The notes under the pieces were generated by a model. It saw only the letters and a program-made list of their open reading frames with translations, was not told where the DNA came from and did not search any database. A program made the translations under genes and the position numbers. DNA of 64,000 nucleotides from Limnobaculum eriocheiris (lineage in GTDB: Bacteria; Pseudomonadota; Gammaproteobacteria; Enterobacterales; Enterobacteriaceae): positions 1 through 64,000 of the forward strand of contig NZ_JAJNAG010000006.1 in assembly GCF_021010575.1 (NCBI RefSeq), in the 5' to 3' direction. Position 1 is the stretch's first letter. Each line of letters begins with the position of its first letter. Of this stretch, positions 29,434 through 37,216 are shown one piece after another.

Positions 29434-29653
29434 TCGTTGTATTAGGTAGGTTTTACTTCACTTCCGACATATCACGTTGCCTATGATAAGAAACTATGGT
29501 TTGTTGGTATTGATGCCTGCCCGGTGTCTCACTGCCAATGTATATCAATAAATTAAGCATGTTAATATGTCCTTCCTTACCTATTAATTACAGGCATCAT
29601 TAGCTTTACTTATAATTATTTTTCCACTTTTTTGCATATATAAGAAAAAACAG

Positions 29654-29922
29654 GTCGGTTTGGTCGGTTTTTCGGTTTTTTGTGTGAAGTCTCTTTTTTA
29701 TCATATAGTTATAAGAAATAAAAAAACCGACTTTGGTAATTTCAAGGTCGGTTTTTTTCTTTCTAAGGTCGGTTTTCTCATCCTGCCAGAAAAAAATGAT
29801 TTGTTACAAGGTCGGTTTTTTAAGGGCAAAGTCGGTTTGAGGTCGGTTTTTTAGCACTTTTTGTATCATCATAACATATTAATAAATAAAAATATTTACA
29901 TAACCATACATAAAAAACCGAC
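29654..29922. repeat. GTCGGTTT iteron array, candidate replication origin of the element
   Basis: GTCGGTTT occurs in direct orientation at 29654, 29663, 29747, 29768, 29811, 29831 and 29842 and inverted (AAACCGAC) at 29724 and 29915, most copies preceded by AG and followed by T-runs. Spacings of 84, 21, 43, 20 and 11 bp are close to whole helical turns. The array abuts the end of the primase-helicase gene in AT-rich DNA, as in the P4-type ori/alpha arrangement. No gene of its own is seen in 29434-29968. Confidence 0.7.
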
Positions 29923-29968
29923 CTGTTTTTCTCGCACGTGAGAAAAGTGCATGTGATTTACATCACAG

Positions 29969-32701
29969 TTACTCTTCACTCTCATCATCGGTATCTGGCT
30001 GGTAACGCAGAACAATAAAATGTGGCTGACTTCCATCAATCACCAGCGTCTTTTTGGCTATACCTTTTTTAGGCTTGTCCAGCATACCTGCATCAGCTAA
30101 AACCTGAGCAAAAGCGATATGGTTAGCACCTGAAGCAATCTCATCTTTGAACACGGCAGGCCATGTATGAAAGACAATCTCTTCACTCATTCGGTTCTTT
30201 ACCCGATAACCGGCAAGGTCTTTAATCGGCAAGTCACGTGGATCAGGGTTAGGATGTGGCAAGTAACGACTATAACCAAAACGCTGTAAAAATGATTCAG
30301 CCTGCTCTATCCATAATCGGGACTCTCGGTTTTGCATACCGAATTCATTTACCCATGCATTAAAGCTGTACTGTAGAGCATCACGGATTTCCTGCTCATT
30401 CCAGCCAGTTAGGTGCCGGGATAAAATCAATGCGGCTTCCAGAACAGCAAAACGGGACGATACACGACGAACCTGTTCACTGGCCTCCGCAGGCAATAGT
30501 GATAACCACCGACGTTCTGCGGCTCTTACTGCCTCGGCTGCTGCTTCTTTCTGGCTGGCAAGGTACTTTATCCACTCACGGCCTACAGCACCATAATGAT
30601 TTTGACAGGCGTTCCGCATAGCATCAGCATGAGCCTTACCGTCAGCATACCCGTGAAATTCTGTAGCCTTGGTAATCGGGACATTTAACAGCCTGACCAG
30701 TTGACCGGCATTAACCTTACCGCCATCAGCACGGATATAGCTCTCAAGGTCAATCTCACCGGTACTGAAGGCCATAGCTCGCCAGCGCTTAACATCACGG
30801 TTGCCACCTTCTTTAGCCCCCTGAATCTTACCCACGCCGTTAAACAGTGCATAAGCGGCATCAGCAACGGCCTTGCGATTACTCCCTTGTCCGATTTCGT
30901 CCAGCGGCATAAAACCATCGTTATGAGCAGCAGCCTCATTCACCAGCCCTAATGCGGTGGAATACCACGTTAGTTTTAACCCTTCAGGTTCACCGTAGAC
31001 GCTAGTGGCTGCGTTACCGGTAGTTGTCTTACCTGCTGATGAGCCGCCGAACAGGTGAACTCCGAATCCATCAGCACCAACAAGGCCAATTAATGGAGCA
31101 GCAAACGCACAGGCAATGCCTAACATCATGGAAGGATTCCCCTTAGCCAATAGAGCAACATTATCCTGCCAGCTATCTGCGGTTCCTTTCACCCCATAGC
31201 CTTTAGCGGCAGCAGAACGCCCATGAAATAACACCGGTTTAGTCGGTGAACCAATAACAGAACCATCCGGCATAATGTATGCGCCACTCTGCCAGCCTGT
31301 AGCACTGACAATTGCCCACATATCACGAGAACCATTGCGCTGAAGATAATCAGCGAGAATAGCGCGTAATCCGTTTTTAGCAGTGATAGACAAACCACCA
31401 GCACGCAATTTAGACCATCCATCACGCTCGCCAATATCACGCATAGGGAGCGCTTCTGTCCGTTCCGTCTGACCACCTTCAGGTGTCCATTTCAGAATCA
31501 GGTAGCGCTCGTTATCATCTTCACCAATACCCGCAATAGTCAGCGGTTCACATAGCCAGCTTTCACGCTCTATCGGCTCACCGGTATCTCTGTCGGTTTT
31601 TGGTTCAACCCAATACAAACCACCATGACGAATATCAGCATAGGGCTTTAATGGGTCACGTTTAGCCACAATCGGGATTGGTTTTGCCGCTGGTGATTCA
31701 GAGTTACATTGATACAGGGACGCATTAAACGCATCTGTAGCACACTCTAAGCCGTTTTGTTGCCGGTAGTCATCCCAGTCGGCCTTATGCTCTGTTGGTG
31801 GCAAGGCTACCCATCCAGCTACGGATTTTGCCGCCTGTTCTGCTTTCTCTTTACCGGTGTTAGGTTCGTCGGGCTTAATATCATTATCAGCAGCAATGAT
31901 AATTTTAGCTCGCGCGTATTGGTCGCGGAAGTTTCTGGCAACATATATCAGATTCCCCGCATCTATTGCCGCTACAGTAAGCGCATCAGGGTGTATCAGA
32001 TGAACAGACAGGGCAGTAGCGACTCCCTCAGCAATAATCACCGTAAAAACGCTCTCAGGCGCATTCACGGGGTAGTAACTGCCTTTCTTGATGCTGTCGG
32101 CTAATAACCGCTTTTCACCCGTAGGAGCAATAGTTTGTGCGCCAGTGACAACACCACCCGCATCCACCAGCGGAATGAGCAAACCACCGTCAGACAGCAA
32201 TGGCATGGTGAAGCCAGTTAATCCCTTGTTGGTCAGGTAGTTCGATGTTCCTTCAACGGTTTTCGCTTCCAGCTCTTTGTAACGTGCTGTAAAGCGTTCT
32301 CGCCTTTTAGTCTGCTCATTAGCGTTTAATTCAGATTGCTCTTGTTTGCGGTGCTCCAATTCAGCTTTTGATGACTTTATTGTCTGACTAGTGGATTTCT
32401 CCTGTTCAGATGTCCGGTAATCAATGCCCAATATATCAGCAACGGATTTAGCCGCTTCAATAGTATCCGTATTGAATACTTTGGCTACCAAATCCAAACC
32501 GTCACCCGCGCCACACTGATTACAGATATGGGAACCTCGCCCATTATCATCAAACCGAAATCGGTCTTTACCACCACATGCCGGACAAGCCGAGTGTGTA
32601 CTTGCGCTATTAGGAACAGTAATACCTAACCCATCCAGAATAGATATCCAACGCCCAGCAGCAGATGTACTTACTTCGCGAATAAGGTCAATACTACGCA
32701 T
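29969..32701 (-). CDS. Replication protein: zinc-finger/TOPRIM primase fused to DUF927 helicase
   Basis: 910 residues. N-terminal P4-type primase zinc finger CPACGGKDRFRFDDNG...HICNQCGAGDG (residues of about 38-68). The TOPRIM part has VTGAQTIAPTGEK, IIAEGVATALS and IIIAADNDIKPDE (about 165-290). The DUF927 ATPase carries the Walker A motif VHLFGGSSAGKTTTGNAA and a Walker B-like GFMPLDEIGQG (about 540-620). P4-alpha-like proteins prime and unwind DNA from an adjacent origin, and the iteron array directly downstream fits. The start overlaps the preceding gene by 8 bases, so it closes an operon of small genes. Confidence 0.9.
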   Translation of the reverse strand: MRSIDLIREVSTSAAGRWISILDGLGITVPNSASTHSACPACGGKDRFRFDDNGRGSHICNQCGAGDGLDLVAKVFNTDTIEAAKSVADILGIDYRTSEQEKSTSQTIKSSKAELEHRKQEQSELNANEQTKRRERFTARYKELEAKTVEGTSNYLTNKGLTGFTMPLLSDGGLLIPLVDAGGVVTGAQTIAPTGEKRLLADSIKKGSYYPVNAPESVFTVIIAEGVATALSVHLIHPDALTVAAIDAGNLIYVARNFRDQYARAKIIIAADNDIKPDEPNTGKEKAEQAAKSVAGWVALPPTEHKADWDDYRQQNGLECATDAFNASLYQCNSESPAAKPIPIVAKRDPLKPYADIRHGGLYWVEPKTDRDTGEPIERESWLCEPLTIAGIGEDDNERYLILKWTPEGGQTERTEALPMRDIGERDGWSKLRAGGLSITAKNGLRAILADYLQRNGSRDMWAIVSATGWQSGAYIMPDGSVIGSPTKPVLFHGRSAAAKGYGVKGTADSWQDNVALLAKGNPSMMLGIACAFAAPLIGLVGADGFGVHLFGGSSAGKTTTGNAATSVYGEPEGLKLTWYSTALGLVNEAAAHNDGFMPLDEIGQGSNRKAVADAAYALFNGVGKIQGAKEGGNRDVKRWRAMAFSTGEIDLESYIRADGGKVNAGQLVRLLNVPITKATEFHGYADGKAHADAMRNACQNHYGAVGREWIKYLASQKEAAAEAVRAAERRWLSLLPAEASEQVRRVSSRFAVLEAALILSRHLTGWNEQEIRDALQYSFNAWVNEFGMQNRESRLWIEQAESFLQRFGYSRYLPHPNPDPRDLPIKDLAGYRVKNRMSEEIVFHTWPAVFKDEIASGANHIAFAQVLADAGMLDKPKKGIAKKTLVIDGSQPHFIVLRYQPDTDDESEE

Positions 32702-33041
32702 GGATATCTCCCTGAATTAGAGTCGCGGAAATATCATTAAGCATGTCACCCCAAAGACTAACACCAAAATCAGAAAGACTTCCGCCATTCAGGGACAGGG
32801 ATATCATACGCATAGCGACAGCTACCCAAGATTCCGACGCTAATTCAGCTTCCTGATAAATGGGTTCAATTAGGTAGCTATAAACCAGCTCTGGCAGTCC
32901 TCCGTCTCCAATATCCATACAAACGAATTTATCTTTGCCGGTTGGAACATTAACAAGACTGTTGCCTTTACTAACCTCATACTGATAAATAGCCTTTGCC
33001 ATGCGCTTAACTTGCGCTTTAATTAACTCATTATTACGCAT
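32694..33041 (-). CDS. Hypothetical protein of the satellite replication operon
   Basis: 115 residues (MRNNELIKAQVKRMAKAIYQ...). No motif recognised; mixed alpha/beta composition, acidic middle, no signal peptide. Its end overlaps the primase start, implying translational coupling and perhaps a replication-related role. Confidence 0.7.
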   Translation of the reverse strand: MRNNELIKAQVKRMAKAIYQYEVSKGNSLVNVPTGKDKFVCMDIGDGGLPELVYSYLIEPIYQEAELASESWVAVAMRMISLSLNGGSLSDFGVSLWGDMLNDISATLIQGDIHA

Positions 33042-33091
33042 GGTGTATTACCTCCAGTCTGGTGCTGAAAAACACTAACTCAGTGTGATAA

Positions 33092-33277
33092 TTATTCACC
33101 TTTCGCGCCCTCCTCTTCCAGCCATGTGGCAACCCGACAACCGATATTCCACGCAATACCGATACAGTTTTTTAAGTCCGGCTCTGTGTCATCATGCACA
33201 TACAGAACGCCTAATAAAGACTGAAGCTCATCGGCAAGCACAGCTACTTCAGTAATGCTCAAAGTGCTATTTTTCAT
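33092..33277 (-). CDS. Small hypothetical protein of the satellite operon
   Basis: 61 residues (MKNSTLSITEVAVLADELQSL...), acidic and probably helical; overlaps the upstream gene by 11 bases. Such short acidic proteins are usual in enterobacterial satellite operons. No function known. Confidence 0.6.
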   Translation of the reverse strand: MKNSTLSITEVAVLADELQSLLGVLYVHDDTEPDLKNCIGIAWNIGCRVATWLEEEGAKGE

Positions 33278-33551
33278 CTTTCACCACCTCAATCTTCTCA
33301 ATCCTGTTCTTTACCAGACTAGTCATCGTATTAAGCTCAGTGATTAGTCCAGACATACGCCCAGCAGTTGCTAAATCAGCACGGCGCAAGGGGGCATGAA
33401 GTAGTTCATGGTAAAGTTCCCGAAGTTGGATGGCGTACTTATTTGCTGTTTCAGCGTAGTAAGTGACTTTTTCCGATTCTCTCATATCACTAATACAACG
33501 CTTTTCTGTTGTCGAAATAGCCTGATCGATGATGATTGGCAGGTTACGCAT
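33267..33551 (-). CDS. Hypothetical helical protein of the satellite operon
   Basis: 94 residues (MRNLPIIIDQAISTTEKRC...), predicted mostly helical with heptad-like leucines (LRELYHELLHAPLRRADL). It overlaps its neighbours by 8 and 11 bases, so it is part of one translationally coupled chain. Function unknown. Confidence 0.65.
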   Translation of the reverse strand: MRNLPIIIDQAISTTEKRCISDMRESEKVTYYAETANKYAIQLRELYHELLHAPLRRADLATAGRMSGLITELNTMTSLVKNRIEKIEVVKDEK

Positions 33552-33732
33552 GATTCACCTCTACAGGCTCAGGCAACATTTCATAAAGTACGCTGGTCTT
33601 TTCCAGCAGAATGAACAGAAGGGCTTCCCTGATTACTACTTCATCAGTAAACAATGCTGCGTGAGTCAGAGCTACACACTGGGAGGCCAGCTCTTCAGAT
33701 GTTAGCGGAGTCTTATCAATGAGGTTATGCAT
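33544..33732 (-). CDS. Small hypothetical protein of the satellite operon
   Basis: 62 residues from ATG 33732 (MHNLIDKTPLTSEELASQC...). The start overlaps the stop of the Icd-like gene (CATGCATAA) and its end overlaps the next gene by 8 bases. The long open frame that continues upstream of this ATG runs antisense through the ylcI-like gene and is not believed. Function unknown. Confidence 0.6.
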   Translation of the reverse strand: MHNLIDKTPLTSEELASQCVALTHAALFTDEVVIREALLFILLEKTSVLYEMLPEPVEVNHA

Positions 33733-33916
33733 GACGAACCTCCTGACGAGAAACAAACACCAGCGAAGGATATCCAGCCAGAGAACGAGCTTCCTTCTCA
33801 TTAGCAGCCGTGACAGAGATAATCTGAAGTGGGTGAAGGTCAGACAGGCGTTGACGGCCTGAACCAATAAGGAATGTAAATTTAGGTTGAGTTTGGGTAT
33901 GCTGTATATCAGCCAT
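33725..33916 (-). CDS. Icd-like host cell-division inhibitor
   Basis: 63 residues from ATG 33916 (MADIQHTQTQPKFTFLIG...). LSDLHPLQIISVTAANEKEARSL and SLVFVSRQEVRHA are characteristic of the Icd-like/Ash family found in P1, P4-type satellites and prophages. The frame is open upstream to 34042, with a segment also common in relatives (NTYGASNRNVNEAN). The visible promoter at 34019-34047 starts transcription after 34042, which favours a downstream start. Expression of Icd blocks septation in phage P1. Confidence 0.7.
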   Translation of the reverse strand: MADIQHTQTQPKFTFLIGSGRQRLSDLHPLQIISVTAANEKEARSLAGYPSLVFVSRQEVRHA

Positions 33917-34014
33917 AGCGTTAGCCTCATTAACGTTGCGGTTAGAAGCCCCGTATGTGTTGACGCACTGCGGGGTTTCGCTATTTTCAAGGTAGCATAG
34001 ATTACCTTGGTGAC

Positions 34015-34087
34015 GGACACTATAGCGCCAAGTGGTGGACACCTCAATACTTTAAATTGATTTATTTTCATGTATAATGTCGGACAC
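34015..34087. promoter_or_regulatory. Divergent promoters with GGACAC operator repeats
   Basis: Minus-strand promoter for the icd operon: TTGAGG at 34047-34042, a 17-bp spacer, TATAGT at 34024-34019. Plus strand: TATAAT at 34073-34078 before the ylcI-like gene. GGACAC lies at 34015, 34037 and 34082, that is overlapping the minus -10, inside its spacer, and at the expected plus-strand start site. An inverted copy (GTGTCC) is at 34352. This is the layout of a small repressor switching two diverging transcripts. Confidence 0.65.
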
Positions 34088-34108
34088 CTATTTAATAGAG
34101 GTCTAGTA

Positions 34109-34282
34109 ATGGCAACAGGTAGCGTAAATAATAAATCGCAAAAAACATCAGTACGAATCCCACATGAGATAGTTGAAGGTATGGAGCAGGTGAAAGAAGA
34201 AGGTGAAAGTACAGGACAATTTATTACCACCGCAATGCAAGGTGAAATTAAACGCCGACAACGCAAAAAACCTAAAGAATAA
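34109..34282 (+). CDS. YlcI/YnfO-type small ribbon-helix-helix-like regulator
   Basis: 57 residues from ATG 34109 with AGAGG upstream. NKSQKTSVRIPHEIVEGMEQ is the beta-strand plus helix start of an Arc/MetJ-like fold; the tail is strongly basic. It stands alone on the plus strand between diverging operator repeats and a strong terminator, fitting an autoregulated repressor of the icd operon (inference). Confidence 0.65.
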   Translation: MATGSVNNKSQKTSVRIPHEIVEGMEQVKEEGESTGQFITTAMQGEIKRRQRKKPKE

Positions 34283-34291
34283 GCATCATCC

Positions 34292-34324
34292 AAAAGGGTA
34301 ATATTCACAGTGTTACCCTTTTTT
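34292..34324 (+). terminator. Rho-independent terminator of the ylcI-like gene
   Basis: AAAAGGGTAA / TTACCCTTTT, a 10-bp perfect stem with an 11-nt loop and T-rich tail, ten bases after the stop codon. Confidence 0.8.
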
Positions 34325-34470
34325 ATGGACTCAAGAAACCCACCTCCTAAGGTGTCCGAAAATTCAATTGTTTCTCGCGTAGTGACCCCAATAAAATCTT
34401 CCCGTATCTCACGTAACGATGTCGGAATAACCTTCTTTGGCTTTAATAAAGGATTAGCGCTTAACATCAT
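34300..34470 (-). pseudogene. 5' part of an unrecognised satellite gene running into antisense DNA
   Basis: From ATG 34470 (AAGGAG five bases upstream, overlapping the end of the DUF4222-like gene) the frame reads MMLSANPLLKPKKVIPTSLR and EDFIGVTTRETIEFSDTLGGG, which looks coding. It then stays open through the terminator and the antisense of the ylcI-like gene down to 33544, which does not. A gene that has lost its stop or 3' part seems likely. The true end is unknown. Confidence 0.35.
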
Positions 34471-34633
34471 CAGTCTCCTTCCAGATAGTAAATTCCTCAC
34501 TGAATCTTTCCACTGACTGGACGCAGGGAAATTCATATCCCTCACGGATGAATGACACGCGGCTATTAACTACACTTCTGACCGTTACAAGATGTCCGTG
34601 TTTATCGGTATAACACTGATTAACTATAGGTAT
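34454..34633 (-). pseudogene. DUF4222-like small protein without a standard start codon
   Basis: The frame PIVNQCYTDKHGHLVTVRSV...RVSFIREGYEFPCVQSVERF is a good DUF4222 match and ends at TAA 34456-34454. Upstream, ATA stands where relatives would have the initiator Met before PIVN, and no ATG, GTG or TTG lies in frame nearby. Either ATA is used weakly through coupling with the upstream gene, or the start was lost by one base change. Confidence 0.5.
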
Positions 34634-34638
34634 GCAGC

Positions 34639-35208
34639 TTATGCCATCACCTCCACGGTTAACCCTCTCGCGGTGTACCCCTGAACCTGCTTACCATCAA
34701 CCCGAATGCGTTTTTTGGTTAGGAAGCACACATGGTCATCGTAGACGTGGAGCCATTTACCATCTAAAGCCACCAGCTTAAAGGCTTTTTGAGGTATAGA
34801 TGATACCTGCACAACTACGCTGTGAGCCTTGCAGGGTGAGGATATTTGTGGACATACCCCCTTATCTGCTGCTAACTCCTTACCAGATGAACGATATAGC
34901 CAGAATGATTTTTTATATCCGGTAATCTTACGAGTACGAATCTGGATATAGCCTAAACGAGTCATAAACCGGCTAAATTCAGCATCATTTTTAATCGACA
35001 AGGGTAAGGCTTTGCGTTTATTCGGACATACCTGAACAGCAAATGTGGATAATGAATTACCGTTATTTCGACGGGTATATTCTTTCCATGCCCCGGCGCG
35101 ATTTAATGCCAATAAATAACCATCATCATTCATAGCTGGAATATCGCGCCCCGAGTTTTGGGCATAGGGGTATCCGTTCCGGCTATTGCCAGATTTTTTA
35201 ATTGTCAT
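34639..35208 (-). CDS. Hypothetical protein of the satellite element
   Basis: 189 residues (MTIKKSGNSRNGYPYAQNSG...), basic, rich in Lys/Arg and Tyr, with strands such as KLVALDGKWLHVYDDHVCFL. It follows the 137-aa gene by 13 bp. No family recognised; a nucleic-acid-binding role is possible from composition only. Confidence 0.65.
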   Translation of the reverse strand: MTIKKSGNSRNGYPYAQNSGRDIPAMNDDGYLLALNRAGAWKEYTRRNNGNSLSTFAVQVCPNKRKALPLSIKNDAEFSRFMTRLGYIQIRTRKITGYKKSFWLYRSSGKELAADKGVCPQISSPCKAHSVVVQVSSIPQKAFKLVALDGKWLHVYDDHVCFLTKKRIRVDGKQVQGYTARGLTVEVMA

Positions 35209-35221
35209 ATTTGAATACCTT

Positions 35222-35635
35222 TTAGGCGGCTAGATTGTCGTCAGGATATAAGCTCAGAATATCGTTTATTTCGCCCTGGGTTAATGCGGAATAACCGGCT
35301 GTAGTCGCTCTGGCATTAATCAGATTAATCACTCTTTGAGCGTCATCACGGCTTACCAGTCGGTAGCGGTAGTGTGAACCTATACCATCAGGGTTACGTT
35401 CTTCTAACCGCTCCAGACGAATAGCACAACGGCGTTCTAACTCAGTGGCATAATTCCGGCCAGATGATAACCGGCAGTAATACAGGATTTCATTTTCAGT
35501 GAAACCATTAATACCTGTTCGCAGCATATACAGTCGGGCGCGGTGTTTTTTAGGTGCTGGTTTTAACTCATGGATGGCAGTATTATCAGAGGCGTTGATG
35601 TTCTGATTAGCCGCCTGTAACGGGCGGTTTTTCAT
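35222..35635 (-). CDS. Hypothetical basic protein downstream of alpA
   Basis: 137 residues (MKNRPLQAANQNINASDNTA...). A winged-helix-like arrangement is suggested by ENEILYYCRLSSGRNYATELERR...RLERLEERNPDGIGSHYRYRL. The ATG overlaps the alpA stop by one base, so translation is coupled. Probable DNA-binding accessory; no name known. Confidence 0.65.
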   Translation of the reverse strand: MKNRPLQAANQNINASDNTAIHELKPAPKKHRARLYMLRTGINGFTENEILYYCRLSSGRNYATELERRCAIRLERLEERNPDGIGSHYRYRLVSRDDAQRVINLINARATTAGYSALTQGEINDILSLYPDDNLAA

Positions 35636-35832
35636 TATGCAGCCTCCCCGCGTGATTCAGCGATTCGTTGATTAATCCATTCGTTTATTTCACTTTCAAT
35701 AAACGCAATGGAACGAGTGCCAATCTTTACAGATTGAGGGAAGCGTTTTTGGCTGATAAGGCGATAAATCCACGCCTTGCTATAACCCGTACGGCGTTGA
35801 ACTTCTGATAAGCGAATAAGTGACTGTGACAT
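35635..35832 (-). CDS. alpA: AlpA-family excisionase/regulator
   Basis: 65 residues. LIRLSEVQRRTGYSKAWIYRLIS followed by FPQSVKIGTRSIAFIESEIN and WINQRI is the complete AlpA (MerR-like winged-helix) signature. In P4-like and PICI elements AlpA acts as transcription activator/Vis-type excision factor for the neighbouring integrase. First gene of the leftward small-gene operon. Confidence 0.9.
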   Translation of the reverse strand: MSQSLIRLSEVQRRTGYSKAWIYRLISQKRFPQSVKIGTRSIAFIESEINEWINQRIAESRGEAA

Positions 35833-36045
35833 GTATTCCCCTGTTTCTGTTTATTGTCGCGGATGGACGTTGAGATAACAGGGATATTTCAGCAAATTTA
35901 AATGGTTACATGTGGAAGTTGGATGCAAATAGTTGGAAGAGCCACTTTTGCCGTTTTGGAAGTTTTTGTCTGCTAATTTGGTTGTTTTTTATACCATTTA
36001 GAAGCCATTGGCGTTGTGATGTAACTTTTAGAAGTTGTCATTAAA

Positions 36046-37071
36046 TTATTTACTTTCTCCTTGGGAGGGTGAGTTCAAATTAGGAACATGATTTTTCAAA
36101 GCTACATTAATGAGATTCGTTAATGTCTTCGGGTTTATCTCTGTCCCGATTCCATAATCATTGATAGCTTTTATTGCGGCATTAGCAATGGCACTTTTAT
36201 TCATTTTACAGCCATGCTTAAATCCTGGTGATGATTTTTCTAAAGCTATCGCCAGACCAGCAATAAACATTAACGAGGTTTCTTTACCTGCAAATTCAGA
36301 CCAAGATACTGTGTTTTCATACTCAGAATGCATGGTTAGGTTTTGCTCAATTTGGTATTTATCAAATCTTATACGCTCATAGGCAAATTTAATGCCTTCA
36401 TCTGAGTACCAAAGCGTAGATGGTACGCGTTCAAAAAAGGGATCCTGAGTACATCCACGCCAAGCAATAGCTACTCCGCTAGCAACAAGACCTAATGCCT
36501 CAAAAGCTGTTTTATGTCTTGAAGATGAATAAGGATGGACTCCATGAGCAGGATCAACCTCATATAGGAATATATTATTATCCCTAATTAACTTACATAA
36601 TGATTTTGCTGTATCGTTAATGCTTGATTCAAATGAAGATATAAAATCCCATGCAGACATAAGTTTATCTTCATCAGGCATTCTTAATTGAAAAAAGCTA
36701 ACATTAGATATTTGGTATGCTATAGCCCATTGATAAAAAGAATCAAGATCGATACTTGTTAAGTTCTTCGCCATCGGTTTATGGCGATTTACATCACATC
36801 CTATCTCATCACCAATTACTTTACCGTTTTCATTCATGTTCAAAACTATAAGATAAGTAGTCTGTAATTTGCCTCTGCGTATATCCATCATCATTTGGCT
36901 AAGATAATTCATAGCCGCCTTCCATTTTTCAAAATTCATATGTTTCAGATTATCTATTCTTTCAATATCTAATGGGTCCTCATTAACCAACAATAACGCA
37001 GCCTCTTCCACTGTAAAATCATTTTTCGAAAACCAGCTTTCTGATAATATATTATCCACACGCCACCTCAC
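36046..37071 (-). CDS. Uncharacterised 341-aa cargo protein between integrase and alpA
   Basis: No family recognised. Features: an acidic N-terminus (SWFSKNDFTVEEAALLLVNEDP), a central INDTAKSLCKLIRDNNIFLYEV, and a C-terminal helical part with AIANAAIKAINDYGIG...KTLTNLINVALKNHV. No signal peptide or membrane span. Its DNA is more AT-rich than the flanking element genes. A single long gene beside the integrase is the usual place for accessory cargo such as phage defence, but nothing in the residues proves that. Confidence 0.7.
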   Translation of the reverse strand: MRWRVDNILSESWFSKNDFTVEEAALLLVNEDPLDIERIDNLKHMNFEKWKAAMNYLSQMMMDIRRGKLQTTYLIVLNMNENGKVIGDEIGCDVNRHKPMAKNLTSIDLDSFYQWAIAYQISNVSFFQLRMPDEDKLMSAWDFISSFESSINDTAKSLCKLIRDNNIFLYEVDPAHGVHPYSSSRHKTAFEALGLVASGVAIAWRGCTQDPFFERVPSTLWYSDEGIKFAYERIRFDKYQIEQNLTMHSEYENTVSWSEFAGKETSLMFIAGLAIALEKSSPGFKHGCKMNKSAIANAAIKAINDYGIGTEINPKTLTNLINVALKNHVPNLNSPSQGESK

Positions 37072-37216
37072 GCCCTCTATTATTCAGTAGAGATTATGCC
37101 AGTCAGTAGAGGTGTACTGATTTTCGGTAGCGAGCCTAGGCATAACCTTGTTCTTTCAATTCATTATATGCATAAATCAACGTCTACTATAGTTTACCAC
37201 TGTCTATTCATCCAGT

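Noticed and set aside
29654-29922. The GTCGGTTT repeats as a CRISPR array
   Set aside because: Units are only 8-10 bp, spacing varies from 9 to 84 bp and there are no cas genes; an iteron array fits better.
33544-34545. A 333-codon open frame on the minus strand
   Set aside because: Most of it is antisense to the ylcI-like gene and its terminator and has an unnatural Cys/Ser/Leu composition. Only the ends (a 62-aa gene at 33544-33732 and the start at 34470) look coding.
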